Origin: Glycine soja
Taxonomy: Eukaryota; Streptophyta; Magnoliopsida; Fabales; Fabaceae
DNA length: 64,000 nucleotides
Assembly (NCBI RefSeq): GCF_004193775.1
Contig: NC_041007.1
Coordinates: forward strand, 24,744,507-24,808,506
Reading direction: 5' to 3'
A program made the position numbers and the translations under genes. Every line of letters starts with the position of its first letter. Within the stretch, counting starts at the first letter, position 1. A model generated the notes under the pieces. That model had not been told where the DNA came from, searched no databases, and saw only the letters and a list, made by a program, of their open reading frames with translations. Shown here piece after piece: positions 1-10,700 of this stretch.

Positions 1-121
1 AAATCTAAAGACAACAAGTCAACAAGGAGAATGACAAGAGAGGGAAAAAGTACTAGAGCTAATAAAGAGCTTTAATGACAGCTAACAAAGTTGAATGAAT
101 GGATACAGAGAAGAGAAGTAC

Positions 122-690
122 AGTGAAAGGGATGTTTGGACAAAGTATCATTTGGCATGTACTCAGCTACCAAGAGCCTTTCATCTCCTTCAGCACAACA
201 ACCAATTAGATTCACCAGTCTCTTGTGCCTCACTTTTCCAACTCTAGTTGTCTCTACCTGACCAATCAAAACCATTAACATAAAACTTGCATTCCCAAAA
301 CCATTAACAAAATATAATTTAAAAAATTGCATAAAGGAAAATCCTTTAAAAAAAAGTGAGAGAATAAAAAACTTCATCTTCCAGAAAATCCCCAAAAATG
401 CACAAGAGAATCCACAAAAATAGACAATGTTTCTCTAAAAACAACTAAATACTTGTCATTCTCCTCCTACTCCTTTTTTTCCTTAAATTTCTAATAAACC
501 AAATTGAGGACTAATAGAAGTTGTTCATTCCTCTCACCATGAACTGTTGAGCATCAGGCAAAGAGAGTTTGGAGAAGCGTTTCACAACAACTAACCGATT
601 GTTCTCAAGCTTCCCATTGTAGACCACATTGGAAGCTTTCTCACCACTCTTCCCGAAAATGGCATTATTTAAAAGACTATAATTATAAGT
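122..690 (-). pseudogene. BSK-like receptor-like cytoplasmic kinase, two exons, interrupted
   Basis: Two minus-strand exon pieces encode the N-terminal lobe of a brassinosteroid-signalling-kinase-type protein kinase (BSK, RLCK-XII family, plasma-membrane associated, acting downstream of BRI1). The upstream exon, about 538-668, carries GEKASNVVYNGKL and VVVKRFSKLSLPDAQQF, including the VAIK-like lysine, and ends in a GT donor at 537-536. The downstream exon, 122-257, follows an AG acceptor and carries [16 protein letters not shown] and [17 protein letters not shown], ending at a GT donor at 121-120. These segments are strongly BSK-like. The 5' part of the gene should lie at higher coordinates but is cut off about 20 bp upstream by a Copia element. 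Beyond that element I see no matching first exon. Whether the gene is still transcribed cannot be told, but an insertion of over 7 kb next to the exon makes a broken copy likely. Confidence 0.75.
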
Positions 691-692
691 AT

Positions 693-1621
693 TGTAGGAA
701 AAAAAGTGTTAAAAAACACAAATTGAAGAATAAAAGGATCTATTTTGTATTTAAATTATATTATAAGCAAATGACATATTAAAAAGTGCACCTGTTGATG
801 AGTGGAAAAATAAGAATAGAGAAGTGATATTTTGGATTTTTTCAACATGCAGCCTGAGGCTCTATTTATAGCACGCTAAGGATACCAAATTTCTGATCAA
901 ATCAAAATCATTATTGATACTATCCTTTTGAGTTAACTCATAATGACTTAAGAAACTCATTTCTTCTTTCATTTAATTTTCCTGGATAGGATATAATTTT
1001 ATTCATAGAGCTCAAACTCATTACCAAGAGTTGATGGATTCCTTCTTGATTAATCATTAATTTTACAGGTATTTAATCATATCCAATATCCATTAAACAA
1101 GTGCTCTAAAGCATTAGGTGTCCGGAATCAAAAATACAACAAATAACCTGTTAATTACTATGACAATCTTAGGTCAAAGAAAGCTATTATATCTCTTCTT
1201 GAGAATTTTCTATTGACAGTTTATGGTAAATTTTAACCATTAGAAAATTTCAATTGAGTTAGTTCAATGATCACATCAACATGTGACTCATCTATATATG
1301 CAAATTAATAAATGAGATCTATTAATATTTATCCAATAAATACTATCACACATATATTAATCTATCCGGATTATTGATATCCTATTTACAATAATCCTAT
1401 GATCAAGAACGGTTTAGATTAAAATTAGAAAAAACTTGTTTCTCATTATCATAATCTCTATTATAATAACAAGTCTTTAATTTTAATCAAGGACATTATC
1501 AAATGGACCATTTAATCAAATAGTGAAATATGACAATAAAAATAAAATAATACTTTATTATTAAAATTAGAATTGATTACACGATGACTTGGATCGTGGA
1601 CATACAAATTTATTCCCAACA
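693..1621 (-). repeat. Copia 3' LTR (shortened)
   Basis: This 929-bp LTR aligns along its whole length with 6385-7936 except for two missing blocks, of about 90 bp near 809 and about 528 bp near 924. It begins TGTAGGAAAA and ends CCCAACA on the plus strand. Both losses are bounded by short direct repeats in the longer copy. Confidence 0.9.
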
Positions 1622-1632
1622 ATCTCCCACTT
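1622..1632 (-). other. Polypurine tract of the Copia element
   Basis: On the minus strand AAGTGGGAGA lies immediately before the TGTTGGG start of the 3' LTR. This is the expected plus-strand priming site. Confidence 0.75.
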
Positions 1633-1634
1633 GC

Positions 1635-2453
1635 CTAGAGCCAATCATTCATGAACTTCATTCCTAATTCCCATTTGTGCTTGTCAAACTCTTTTATGCC
1701 AAGCGCCTTGGTGAAGGAATATGCTGCATTCTCCTTTCCATCTACCTTTTCAATCTTAACGTCACCACGTTCTATTATCTCTCTAATCAAGTGATACCTT
1801 CGTAAAATATGTTTGGACTTCTGGTGTGATCTTGGTTCCTTTGCTTGAGCAATAGTCCCATTATTGTCGCACAATAATGGGACCGACTCTTTTATTGAAG
1901 GAACCACACCAAGTTCAAATATGAATCTTTTCATCCAAACAACTTCTTTAGCGGCTTCACTTGCCGCTATATATTCTGCTTCAGTAGTTGAATGTGCTAC
2001 CGCAGCTTGCTTGGAACTTTTCCAACTTATTGCACCACTATTTAAAGTGAAAACATATCCTGAAATGGATTTGCTATCATCTTTGTCTGATGCAAAACTT
2101 GCATCAGTATAACCCTTCAGCTTCAATTCAGAGTCTCCATAAATGAGGAATTGGTCTTTAGTCCTTCTTAAGTACTTAAGTATGGTCTTAACCAATTTCC
2201 AATGTTCCTCACCAGGGTTTGCTTGATATCGACTAGTTACACCTAGTGCATAAGCGACATCAGGACGTGTATAACTCATGGTGTACATGATAGCTCCCAC
2301 TGCACTAGCATATGGTACTCTACTCATGCATTCTCTTTGTTCAGAAGTTGTTAGACAATTCTCCCTACTAAGAGTAATTCCAACACCTACAGGAAAATAG
2401 CCTCGTTTGGAATTATCCATGTTATATCTCTTTAAGATAGTATCAATGTACAT
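1635..2453 (-). pseudogene. Copia RNase H and polyprotein C-terminus
   Basis: A 272-codon open stretch at the 3' end of the Copia polyprotein. It starts in the tail of the RT domain (YNMDNSKRGYFPVGVGI, then PYASAVGAIMYTMSYTRPD) and continues into RNase H. The catalytic acidic positions are visible: Asp in GYTDASFASD, Glu in HSTTEAEYIAASEA and Asp in LLCDNNGTIAQA. The end, DKHKWELGMKF, is typical for the family. An in-frame stop just upstream separates it from the RT, so it is a fragment of a broken polyprotein and not an independent gene. The domain itself is otherwise full length. Confidence 0.88.
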
Positions 2454-3285
2454 AGATTAGGAAAGTCCAAGCAACCTTTTAGATCTATCTCTAAAAATCT
2501 TTATACCTTGAATATAGACTGCTTCTCCCAAATCCTTCATGGAGAATTGTTCTGATAGCCAAATCTTTGTGCCTTGCAATATTGGTATGTCATTTTCAAT
2601 TAGTAATATGTCATCTACATATAACTAAGAAAATAATTGCACTCCCACTGACCTTTTTGTAAACACATGGCTCTTCCTCACATTTAACAAACTCAAACTT
2701 TTCGATTGTCTTATTAAAATGAATGTTCCAACTTCTAGAAGCTTATTTCAATCCATATATAGATCGTTGCAACTTGCAAACTTCATTACAACCAGCCAAT
2801 GATGTGAATCATTCAGGTTGTGTCATGTACACTTCCTCTTTCAACTCACCATTAAGGAAAGTTGTTTTCACATCCATTTGTCATATCTCATAATCATAGT
2901 ATGTTGCTATGGCAAGTAGAATCCGAATTGATTTGAGCATTGCCATCGGAGAAAATGTTTCGTCATAATCTATTCCTTCCTGTTGACGATATCCTTTAGC
3001 AACAAGGCGAGTTTTATAGGTCTCGACCTTTCCATCTGCTCCAATCTTTTTCTTGTAAACCCATTTACAACCAATTGGTTTTATATCCTTTAAAGCTTCA
3101 TCTAAAGTCCATACTTTGTTGATCTTCATTGATTCTATTTCAGATTCCATGGCTTTTTGCCATTTGTTGCAATCCGGGCTTCTCATGGCCTGTTCATAGC
3201 TCTTAGGGTCATCATCATTATGATAAACCTCATTTGACATGTCATCTTGCACCATTAAGTTTAATTTATCAGGTGCACGATGCAT
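2454..3285 (-). pseudogene. Copia reverse transcriptase, broken
   Basis: The N-terminal RT segment at 2881-3285 is open and contains WQKAMESEIESMKINKVWTL, CKWVYKKKIGADGKVETYK and RLVAKGYRQQEGIDYDETFS, the conserved start of Copia RT. Downstream, the catalytic YVDD box is at 2610-2621 but is preceded two codons earlier by an in-frame TAG (2625-2627). More stops occur near 2460, 2740 and 2820. The enzyme cannot be made from this copy. Confidence 0.88.
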
Positions 3286-3384
3286 TCAAGTAGATCTTCT
3301 AAGAGGTTCTTGTGTTGGGTTCAAAGGGTGCTACAATTGTTCTAAGATTGGTTCATTAACTTCTTCTTGAACAATAGTTGGTTC

Positions 3385-3880
3385 TTAAGCCATAATCGTT
3401 TGAGTTGAAGAGCCTTGTCCTAATTTCAAAACATCAAAGAAAGACCTCTTAGTTTCCATTTCATATTCTTGAGTTATGTTATCATTGGTGACTTGAGTCT
3501 CATCAAGTTCAATTTCTTTACCATGGTTTCCTTCTACAAGAAACTCTTTCCAAAAAGGTTGCTCCTCTTGCCACAAACACCTTATGGTTATAAGATTGGT
3601 AGAAATAATATCCCATTGTTTCTTTAGGATAACCAATGAATTTACACTTATCAGACCTTGCCTCAAGTTTATCTGTTTGCAATCTTTTAACATAAGCAGA
3701 GCAACCCTAGACCTTGATGCGTTTAAGACTTGGTTTCTTTCCTTTCCATATCTCATATGGAGTTGTAGAGACTACTTTTGTAGGAACTTTATTTAGCAAG
3801 TAGGTTGCTGCTTCTAAAGCATATCCCCATAAGTTTAATAGAAGATCGATGAACCCCATCATGGATCTAACCATATCTAG
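3385..3880 (-). pseudogene. Copia integrase C-terminal region and linker, frameshifted
   Basis: This region joins the integrase core to the RT. Reading in shifting frames it has the usual Copia integrase tail (PYEIW-like start, a conserved GCSAYVKRLQTDKL-type stretch, then a FIGYPKETMGYYFY-type box), followed by an acidic linker ELDETQVTNDNITQEYEMET. At least two frameshifts are needed to follow it, so it is degraded. Confidence 0.65.
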
Positions 3881-3886
3881 TAAGGT

Positions 3887-4618
3887 TCAATTTCTTCTTT
3901 CAGATACACCATCGTGTTGTGGTGTTCCCGGAGGTGTCCACTGAGAGAGAATCCCATTCTCCTTTAGATAGTCAATAAAGTTATCACTATAATATTCTCC
4001 TCCTCTATCCGATCTAAGCATTTTGATACTCTTACGAGTTTGCTTTTCAACTTCACTACGAAATCTTTTAAACATTTCAAATGATTCAGATTTATGTTTC
4101 ATAAGATACAAAAATCCATATCTAGACATATTGTCAGTAAAGGTGATAAAATAAGAATATCCTCCTTTGGCTTGAATCTTCATGGGCCCATAAACATCTG
4201 TATGAATTAGTCCCAATAACTCAGAAGCTCTTTCTCCACTTCCAATAAATGGAGATTTAGTCATTTTTCCTTTGAGACAAGATTCACAAGTTTCATATGA
4301 TTCATAACCATAATTATCAAGGTAACCTTCCTTGTGCAACTTGTTAATTCTTTTCTCGCCAATGTGACCTAGCCTAAAATGCCAAAGATATGTTTTATTT
4401 ACTTGATTATCACTTTTTCTTTTGAAACTAGAAGAAACGTGCATAATCGAGTTATGATTCACATCGAGTAAGACATAAATGCTGCATTGGAGATAACCAT
4501 TCACATATAAATCATCATCTTGATAAATTTGAGCAAATGTTATTATTAAAGATAATGCTAAAACCTCGCTTGTCCAACATGGAAATTGAAATAATGTTTG
4601 AAACAAATTTCGGAACAT
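3887..4618 (-). pseudogene. Copia GAG-pre-integrase and integrase core
   Basis: An open stretch of about 240 codons. After a frameshifted lead-in it contains the GAG-pre-integrase zinc-binding region (LWHFRLGHIGEKRINKLHKE, then CESCLKGKMTKSPF) and the integrase core. Two of the three catalytic residues are clear: Asp in LIHTDVYGPM and Asp in MLRSDRGGEYYSDNF. The glutamate region reads WTPPGTPQHDGVSERRN. A stop directly after ERRN ends the open stretch. This is the best preserved part of the element. Confidence 0.88.
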
Positions 4619-5216
4619 AATAACAATCTTCCAGTACTAGTACTTTTCCAGTAGGCATTATTAAAGAAACTGATCTTAAAGATAAGGCAACAACATTTTC
4701 TCCATTCCCTACTTGTAGATTTATTTCTCCTTTCTTCAACCATCTAGTTATCTGTAGTCCCTGCAATGTATTGCAAATATTAAAACTACTGCCTGTATCT
4801 AATACCCACTTTGAAGAATCAGTGACAGTTAAAGAAATCATGAAAGCATTTTTCATTAATGTCTTACCTTGTTTCTTGTTTTTCAAAGAATCAAGATACT
4901 TCTTGCAATTTCTCTTCCAGTAACCTTTCTCCTTACAGAAGAAACATTCAGCATCAGTTTGGTCAATCTTGTTCCTTTTGTTCTTGGGTTTGGTCATACC
5001 ACCCTTAGGTCCAAGATGCTTCCTTTTTGGTACTTTGCCTTTCTTCTTGGAGCTCTTGCCAACTACCATGACAGTTCCTTTCTTCTTCTCAGAAGCAATT
5101 TGATTCTCATAATCAATTAACAGATTAAGCATCTCATGTAAGTCACAACTCATCTTATTCATGTTGAAATTCACAATAAATTGTGAAAATGAATCAGAAA
5201 GTGATTGCAGAATCAA
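4515..5216 (-). pseudogene. Copia gag C-terminus, zinc knuckle and protease
   Basis: The gag part contains a basic stretch (KSSKKKGKVPKRKHLGPKGG) and a zinc knuckle, CFFCKEKGYWKRNC, in which the conserved histidine of CX2CX4HX4C is replaced by tyrosine. Next comes the aspartic protease with the active-site motif WVLDTGSSFNIC and the later GKVLVLEDCYYVPKFVSNI box typical of Copia proteases. It starts where the first gag frame stops at about 5213, so a frameshift separates the two. Another frameshift near 4530 separates it from the integrase. Confidence 0.85.
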
Positions 5217-5698
5217 ATCTTGAGAAAATCTTTCCTAAGAGTGCACCCCAACTTCTCAAGTTGTTCTTTGAGATCAATCATCTTAAGAACATGGGGTCCA
5301 ACCTTTTCATTTGCAGCAAATGAGGATCTAAATAGGGCCTTAGATAACTGAAATCTAGCCGTCCTGCTTTGACCACCGTACATCTTCTTAAGATGTGCGA
5401 CGATCTCATATGGGTCCATGTCTTGATGTTGCCTCTGGAGTTCTGAACTCATTGATGCCAAGATAATGCACTTAGCAGTAAGGCACTCATCTAGGTACTT
5501 TTGAAAAACCTTGGTTGCTTCAACATCACTCAGATCAGGTGCTTCCATGGGAGGCTTATCAATAGTGTCAATAAGCTTCTCATGCATGAGAACAATTCTC
5601 AAGTTGCGGTACCAATCATCATAATTGGCTTCGACTAGTTTTCCAGATTCAAGAATACCACGAAGCGATAGAGAAGACATACTGTTGATTAAGCACAC
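5213..5698 (-). pseudogene. Copia gag N-terminus (UBN2-type)
   Basis: An open 161-codon stretch with the usual Copia gag opening (NYDDWYRNLRIVLMHEKL, then LASMSSELQRQHQDMDPYEI). The middle, MYGGQSRTARFQLSKALF, is typical of the capsid-like domain. The frame is lost after about residue 158 (KDFLKI), and the rest continues in another frame from 5216 downward. Start chosen at the Met at 5698; the true initiator may be the internal MSS a few residues later. Confidence 0.85.
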
Positions 5699-6371
5699 AA
5701 CAAAATATAGTTATGTCAGAGCATAATTTTTCAAACCTTTTAAAAAATACAAAAATATTAATGATATTTCCACTAATTAAAATAATAATATAATAATGTA
5801 AGAAATACTTAAGTGGATCACATAAAGCCTCTTAAAAATTGTAAGAAAGCCACTTGGTTATCAAGTCGTTTCTCATACACATTCTAAGACAATGTATCAT
5901 ATACATTTTCAAATCAAAATAAGAAATATCATATCACATAAGTTCCTGGTGTCACACCAATCCTAGGTTGTCTAGGCGCTCAATATATAATTAATTTCAA
6001 AAACATGCATCTTATGCGAGAAAAATGATAATAATTAATTATAAGTGTCTTGTTCGTCAAGTCGTTCCTTATTATTAATCATTAAAAAAATTACATCATA
6101 TGTCTCAATTTATCTTTTTTCTATAAGTCCCCTGGTAATCAGGTCGTTCCTTATGATTAAACAATTTGATATGTAAGATAAATCAGATGACAAACCTATT
6201 TATCATTTAGATATATAACAATTATATAATTACACACATAGCATAAAAAAATTAATTTGATTTGGCAATGTAATCATGCAATCATAATAGACAACATTAC
6301 GTGTAAGTAAATAAAAATTAAAACATTTTCAATTTTTTGCTAAATATAATTTAAATACAAAAGACACATGA

Positions 6372-6382
6372 CTCTGATACCA
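6372..6382 (-). other. Copia primer-binding site (tRNA-iMet type)
   Basis: On the minus strand TGGTATCAGAG lies two bases inside the 5' LTR end (CCTACA, then AT, then TGGTATCAGAG). This matches the 3' end of initiator tRNA-Met, the usual primer for Copia elements. Confidence 0.9.
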
Positions 6383-6384
6383 AT

Positions 6385-7936
6385 TGTAGGAAAAAAGGTG
6401 TTCAAAAACACACATTACAAAATAAAAGGATCTATTTTATATTTAAATTATATTATAAGCAGATGACATATTAAAAAGTGTACATGTTGATGAGCTCTTG
6501 AAGCATAAAAATTATTCAATAGTGTGAAGACTCTACGTGTATCTACACCGAGACTAACCTCTATTCGTCAACAACTTTGACAAGTGGAAAAATAAGAATA
6601 CAGAAATGATTTTTCGGATTTTTTTCAACGTGCAGCCTAAGGCTCTATTTATAGCACGCTAAGGATCGATACCAAATTTCTGATCAAATCAAAATCATTA
6701 TTAATACTATCCTTTTTTAAGATATATTATTTCTTGTTACCTTTTATTGTTAACCATTTAGCAATTAAAATTGAAATAATAATTGACAAAGTCAAACTTG
6801 TATCTAGCCGCCTTTTCAACCCAAATTCCAAATACAAAATAATACATGTTTGTTTCTCTTCTTCCACCAAATCTTTCATATTATTTATATTTTCAGTGCT
6901 AGCAAAAATATAATAATATTCCACCTTTTTTAAAAAAATCAATTAATCATTTGATCATATTAAATTCTCTAATTTAATTAATCATCAAATATTAAAATAA
7001 TTTCTTTAACATAGATTAGAACACTCGTTTGTGTGTGACCCTGTAGGTTCAATACTAAGCCGGTAATATATAAATCAAATTAATATACTGAATAAGGTAG
7101 GCGTCTAGCAACACTCCTTAATGTCCGGATAGCATGAAGTAGCATTTTACTTTCAAGAACCATTAGAAGAGTAGTGTAATAATTTCTTCCATCTTTACAG
7201 CTCTGGGTTAACTCTAGAGTATGGTATTACTGTCAAACCCTTTTGAGTTAACTCACAATGACTTAAGAAACTCATTTCTTCTTTCATTTAATTTTCCTGG
7301 CTAGGATATAATTTTATTCATAGAGCTCAAACTCATTACCAAGAGTTGATGGATTCCTTCTTGATTAATCATTAATTCTATAGGTATTTAATCGTATCCA
7401 ATATCCATTCAACAAGTGCTCTAAAGCATTAGGTGTTTGGAATCAAAATACAACAAATAACCTGTTAATTACTATGACAATCTCAGGTCAAAGAAAGCTA
7501 TTATATCTCTTCTTGAGAATTTTCTATTGACAGTTTATGGTAAATTTTAACCATTAGAAAATTTCAATTGAGTTAGTTCAATGATCACATCAACATGTGA
7601 CTCATCTATATATGCAAATTAATAAATGAGATCTATTAATATTTATCCAATAAATATTATCACATATATATTAATCTATCTGGATTATTGATATCCTATT
7701 TACAATAATGCTATGATCAAGAACGGTTTAGATTAAATTTAGAACAAACTTGTACCTCATTATCATAATCTTTATTATAATAACAAGTCTTTAATTTTGA
7801 TCAAGGACATTACCAAATGGACCATTTAATCAAATAGTGAAATATGACAATAAAAATAAAATAATACTTTATTATTAAAATTAGAAATGACTAAATGATG
7901 ACTTGGATTGTGCGCATGCAAATTTATTCCCAACAA
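6385..7936 (-). repeat. Copia 5' LTR (full length)
   Basis: A 1552-bp LTR; in element orientation it starts TGTTGGG and ends CCTACA. It is the longer of the pair and keeps two blocks missing from the other copy (about 6495-6584 and 6711-7238). No gene was recognised inside it. Confidence 0.9.
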
Positions 7937-8590
7937 TAAGTTCACGAAAGCAAGAGCTTGATAGCTATTCAGGTCCAAGACATGAAGACAAAGATTATGC
8001 TTCGGGCTATCCAAACATTACAATCAAAATCTTCAAGCAATAATATATCTAAAAAGCTACTTTCGGATCTGCAATAGTGATCAAGAAACTTCATTAGAAT
8101 CCAGTCATTAGACATGATTAATCAGTTCATCACCTTAAAGTAATTAACCTTAAACCCCCTTCCCAAGATTAAAAGAAGAGAAAGAAGAAATAAATGAGTG
8201 GCTACCACAGTTTCAACTTAACCTATGAATGTTAGATAAGTAGAGCTTTCCAAAAAGATCTTATACACGAGACTTGGACTACCTACAGAAGAAGAACGAC
8301 TATTAGAGTTAAATCTTAATTAGACCTATTTAGGTTTGATTTTTCAACAAAATAGAAGCAATATGTATCCAAAAATATTTGAGAGATTAATAGTATAAAA
8401 TTAACTAGAAGCAATTATACTCCCAATGAAATGTCCATATCCTCGACACATATACGTATACAACACTACAACTAGTGATCAATAGAATTGGAAGGAGAGG
8501 TTGATTGATTGGGTGCGGGTTGAAAATTAATCAGGTATCACCATGTCAACTGTAACTAATTAGATGTTTCTTAAATATAAAATTTGAGTT
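7937..8590. other. AT-rich flank, no gene recognised
   Basis: Right flank of the Copia element. I looked for the missing first exon of the BSK-like gene on the minus strand and did not find one. No reading frame of interest. Confidence 0.5.
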
Positions 8591-8896
8591 ATGTTCTATA
8601 TTTGACATGAGTATTCAAGACTTGATTCACCTTTTTAAAAATGTATTTTATTACAACTTTAAAATAAAACAATAAATATATTTTTAAAAATAGTAATAAT
8701 TACCTCAGCCGAATATATACAAAATCCTATATTTTTAATTAAATAAATTAAGAAAAGAGTTGATTTAATTAATTTATTAAATAAATTAAATTAATATGCT
8801 GGCAAGGTTCCCATGATATTCCAAGTTCTATATTTGATATGAATATTCAAGACTTGATTCATCTTTTTAAAAATATATTTTGTGACAACTTTAAAA
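8590..8896 (+). repeat. Two diverged direct copies of a ~75-bp AT-rich sequence
   Basis: Segments near 8590-8665 and 8823-8896 share the same string (GTTCTATATTTGA, ATTCAAGACTTGATTCA, CTTTTTAAAAAT, ACAACTTTAAAA) with scattered differences. About 155 bp of AT-rich DNA lies between them. Origin unknown. Confidence 0.7.
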
Positions 8897-9172
8897 TTGT
8901 ACTTACCAAAATTCAGAGCTGGCACTCATCAGAGTGGACCTAGCTAAGGTAGGCTCTTGGACTTTGCACGTTGGACTGAGAGTGGCCTTTGTTAGGAGGA
9001 CAAGAAGGGGGACCTGCAAAACAAGGACTCTATCGCTTAAGTAAGTACGTGAGTTAGGAGAATATGAGTGAGTGAATGAAATAAGTACGAGGGAACCAAC
9101 TACTTATAGTATGGAGAGGGAGCTGTGAGTCCTTGTTGATAGGGGCTGTTTATAGTGACGTAACAACCCTTG

Positions 9173-9372
9173 CTGATAATTACTGGCTTGCAGATAACAA
9201 CTAGTAGATAAAGATGACTTATAGATAATATTAGAGATAATGTATGTCTTAGAGATAAAAGCTAGTAGATAATTGTTTCTTATAGATAAGTTGCAGCTTT
9301 AAAGATAATTGAATACCTGCCAAGAGATAAAGAGATGACAGTATATTCAAATAATTAAATGGTTAGAGATAA
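9173..9372 (+). repeat. GATAA-motif cluster
   Basis: Eleven GATAA words occur within about 200 bp, mostly as TAGATAA or GAGATAA, all on the plus strand. Spacing is irregular, about 12 to 40 bp, so this is a motif cluster and not a strict tandem repeat. It lies in the upstream part of the Tat-like remnant, possibly its LTR. Confidence 0.65.
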
Positions 9373-9506
9373 CTTTTCCGTTGAGGGCCCGACTGCTAAA
9401 GGTTGGACACTCGTACTCCGGCGCTAGGGCTGACATGGAGGGTTGAAGTGTGTCTCAGAGTTCCATATAGCATGACACATGTACTTTGTGAACCCTGGAC
9501 AGTACA

Positions 9507-10398
9507 TGATGTAGCTCCATGTAGAGCTTGTAGGCCTTGGATCTTTTTCATCAATGGAGTCATTTGCTTCTTGAAGATCAATGTCAACAAAATGGAGAAG
9601 GAGGAAAGGTGATTGGAGACGCCACTTCAAGGAGAAGATGAGTCAAGAACAAGCTCACCACCATAGGAGACCATGGATAAGAGCTTGAAGGTAGGAGAAG
9701 ATTAGAGGAAGGAGAGAGAGAGGGGGGGCACGAATTTTATGCCTTAAATGAGGTATGAACTTTGAAATCTAATTTCTCAAATGATCAAAGTTGAAAAAAT
9801 GCACACACAAGGCCTCTATTTATAGCCTAAGTGTTACACAAAATTGGAGGGAAATTTGAATTTCTATTCAAATTTCATATGAATTTAAATTTGAATTTGT
9901 GGAGCCAAAGTTTCACTAATTATGATTAGTGAATTTCAGCTATGGTTCAGCCCACTAATCCAAGATCAAGTCCAAGATTCTCCACTAAGTGTGCTTAGGT
10001 GTCATGAGACATGTAAAGCATGAAGGACATGCACAAAGTATGAATATATGATGTGACAATGAGTTGTAGCAAGCAAATGCTTACCTCCCCTTAGGTTGGT
10101 CCAAAATTTAATTGGATTGGACTTCTTCCAATTCAATTAAATTTCTCTCCCAACAAACACATCAAATAGTGCACTTAATGCATGTGAAACCCTCCCTACA
10201 CTATGGAGCCCTAAATACAAGGCCCAAAAACAATGAAACCCTAATCTAATATGTACACAGATAAACGGGTTCATACTTAGTCCATGGGTCCAAAATCTAC
10301 CCTAAGGCTCATGAGAACCCTAGGTCCTTCTCCTGCATCTCTGGCCCAATATTCTTAGAGTCTTCTATCTAATGCCATTGGGGGATAGGATTGCATCA
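9507..10398 (-). mobile_element. Solo LTR of a gypsy family (same family as the LTR at 33755-39047)
   Basis: An 892-bp LTR, TGATGCAATCC...GGAGCTACATCA in minus orientation. It matches the LTR at 33755-39047 end to end once the nested insertion there is removed. Flanking pentamers are GTACA (9502-9506) and GAACA (10399-10403), a target duplication with one mismatch. No internal sequence accompanies it, so it is a solo LTR left by LTR-LTR recombination. Confidence 0.85.
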
Positions 10399-10700
10399 GA
10401 ACATAAGCCCCCCAAGCTCTGAGCTGGCTTGTTGGCGAAAGAGGTTATCCAGTGTTGAAGGAGATTATCCCGTGTCGAGAGATTTTGTCTGATGTCTCGG
10501 GTAGTAAGCTTAACAAGTAGGAGGGTGATGAGTTTGTTGAGCCCTCGAGCATGGACAAGTGTTCTTTGGTGTTGAAAGTGGTAACCTTGATAGGCATGAG
10601 AGTTGTAGGTCTGTCAAGCTTGTCATGCCTTCCTACAAGATAGTTATCTAGGCTTGTGGGAGCGATGACTTTCCTTTCCTGAGGGTTTCATTGAGTAGTT

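Larger units (their letters stand above)
693..7936 (-). mobile_element. Copia LTR retrotransposon, complete but decayed
   Basis: A minus-strand Ty1/copia element with two LTRs (TGTTGGG...CCTACA in element orientation), a tRNA-iMet-type primer site and a polypurine tract. The internal order is gag, protease, integrase, RT, RNase H, which is diagnostic for Copia. Several frameshifts and stop codons break the polyprotein, so it is not autonomous. Flanks 685-690 and 7937-7942 both read ATAAGT, the apparent target duplication. Two extra bases (AT) remain between the left copy of that duplication and the LTR end, matching the two bases that lie between LTR and PBS. The stretch 5699-6371 is the untranslated leader, with no coding signal. 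The family was not assigned with certainty; Tork-like is a guess. Confidence 0.9.

Noticed and set aside
1864..2112. 82-codon plus-strand frame in the Copia RNase H region
   Set aside because: Antisense to a clearly homologous RNase H.
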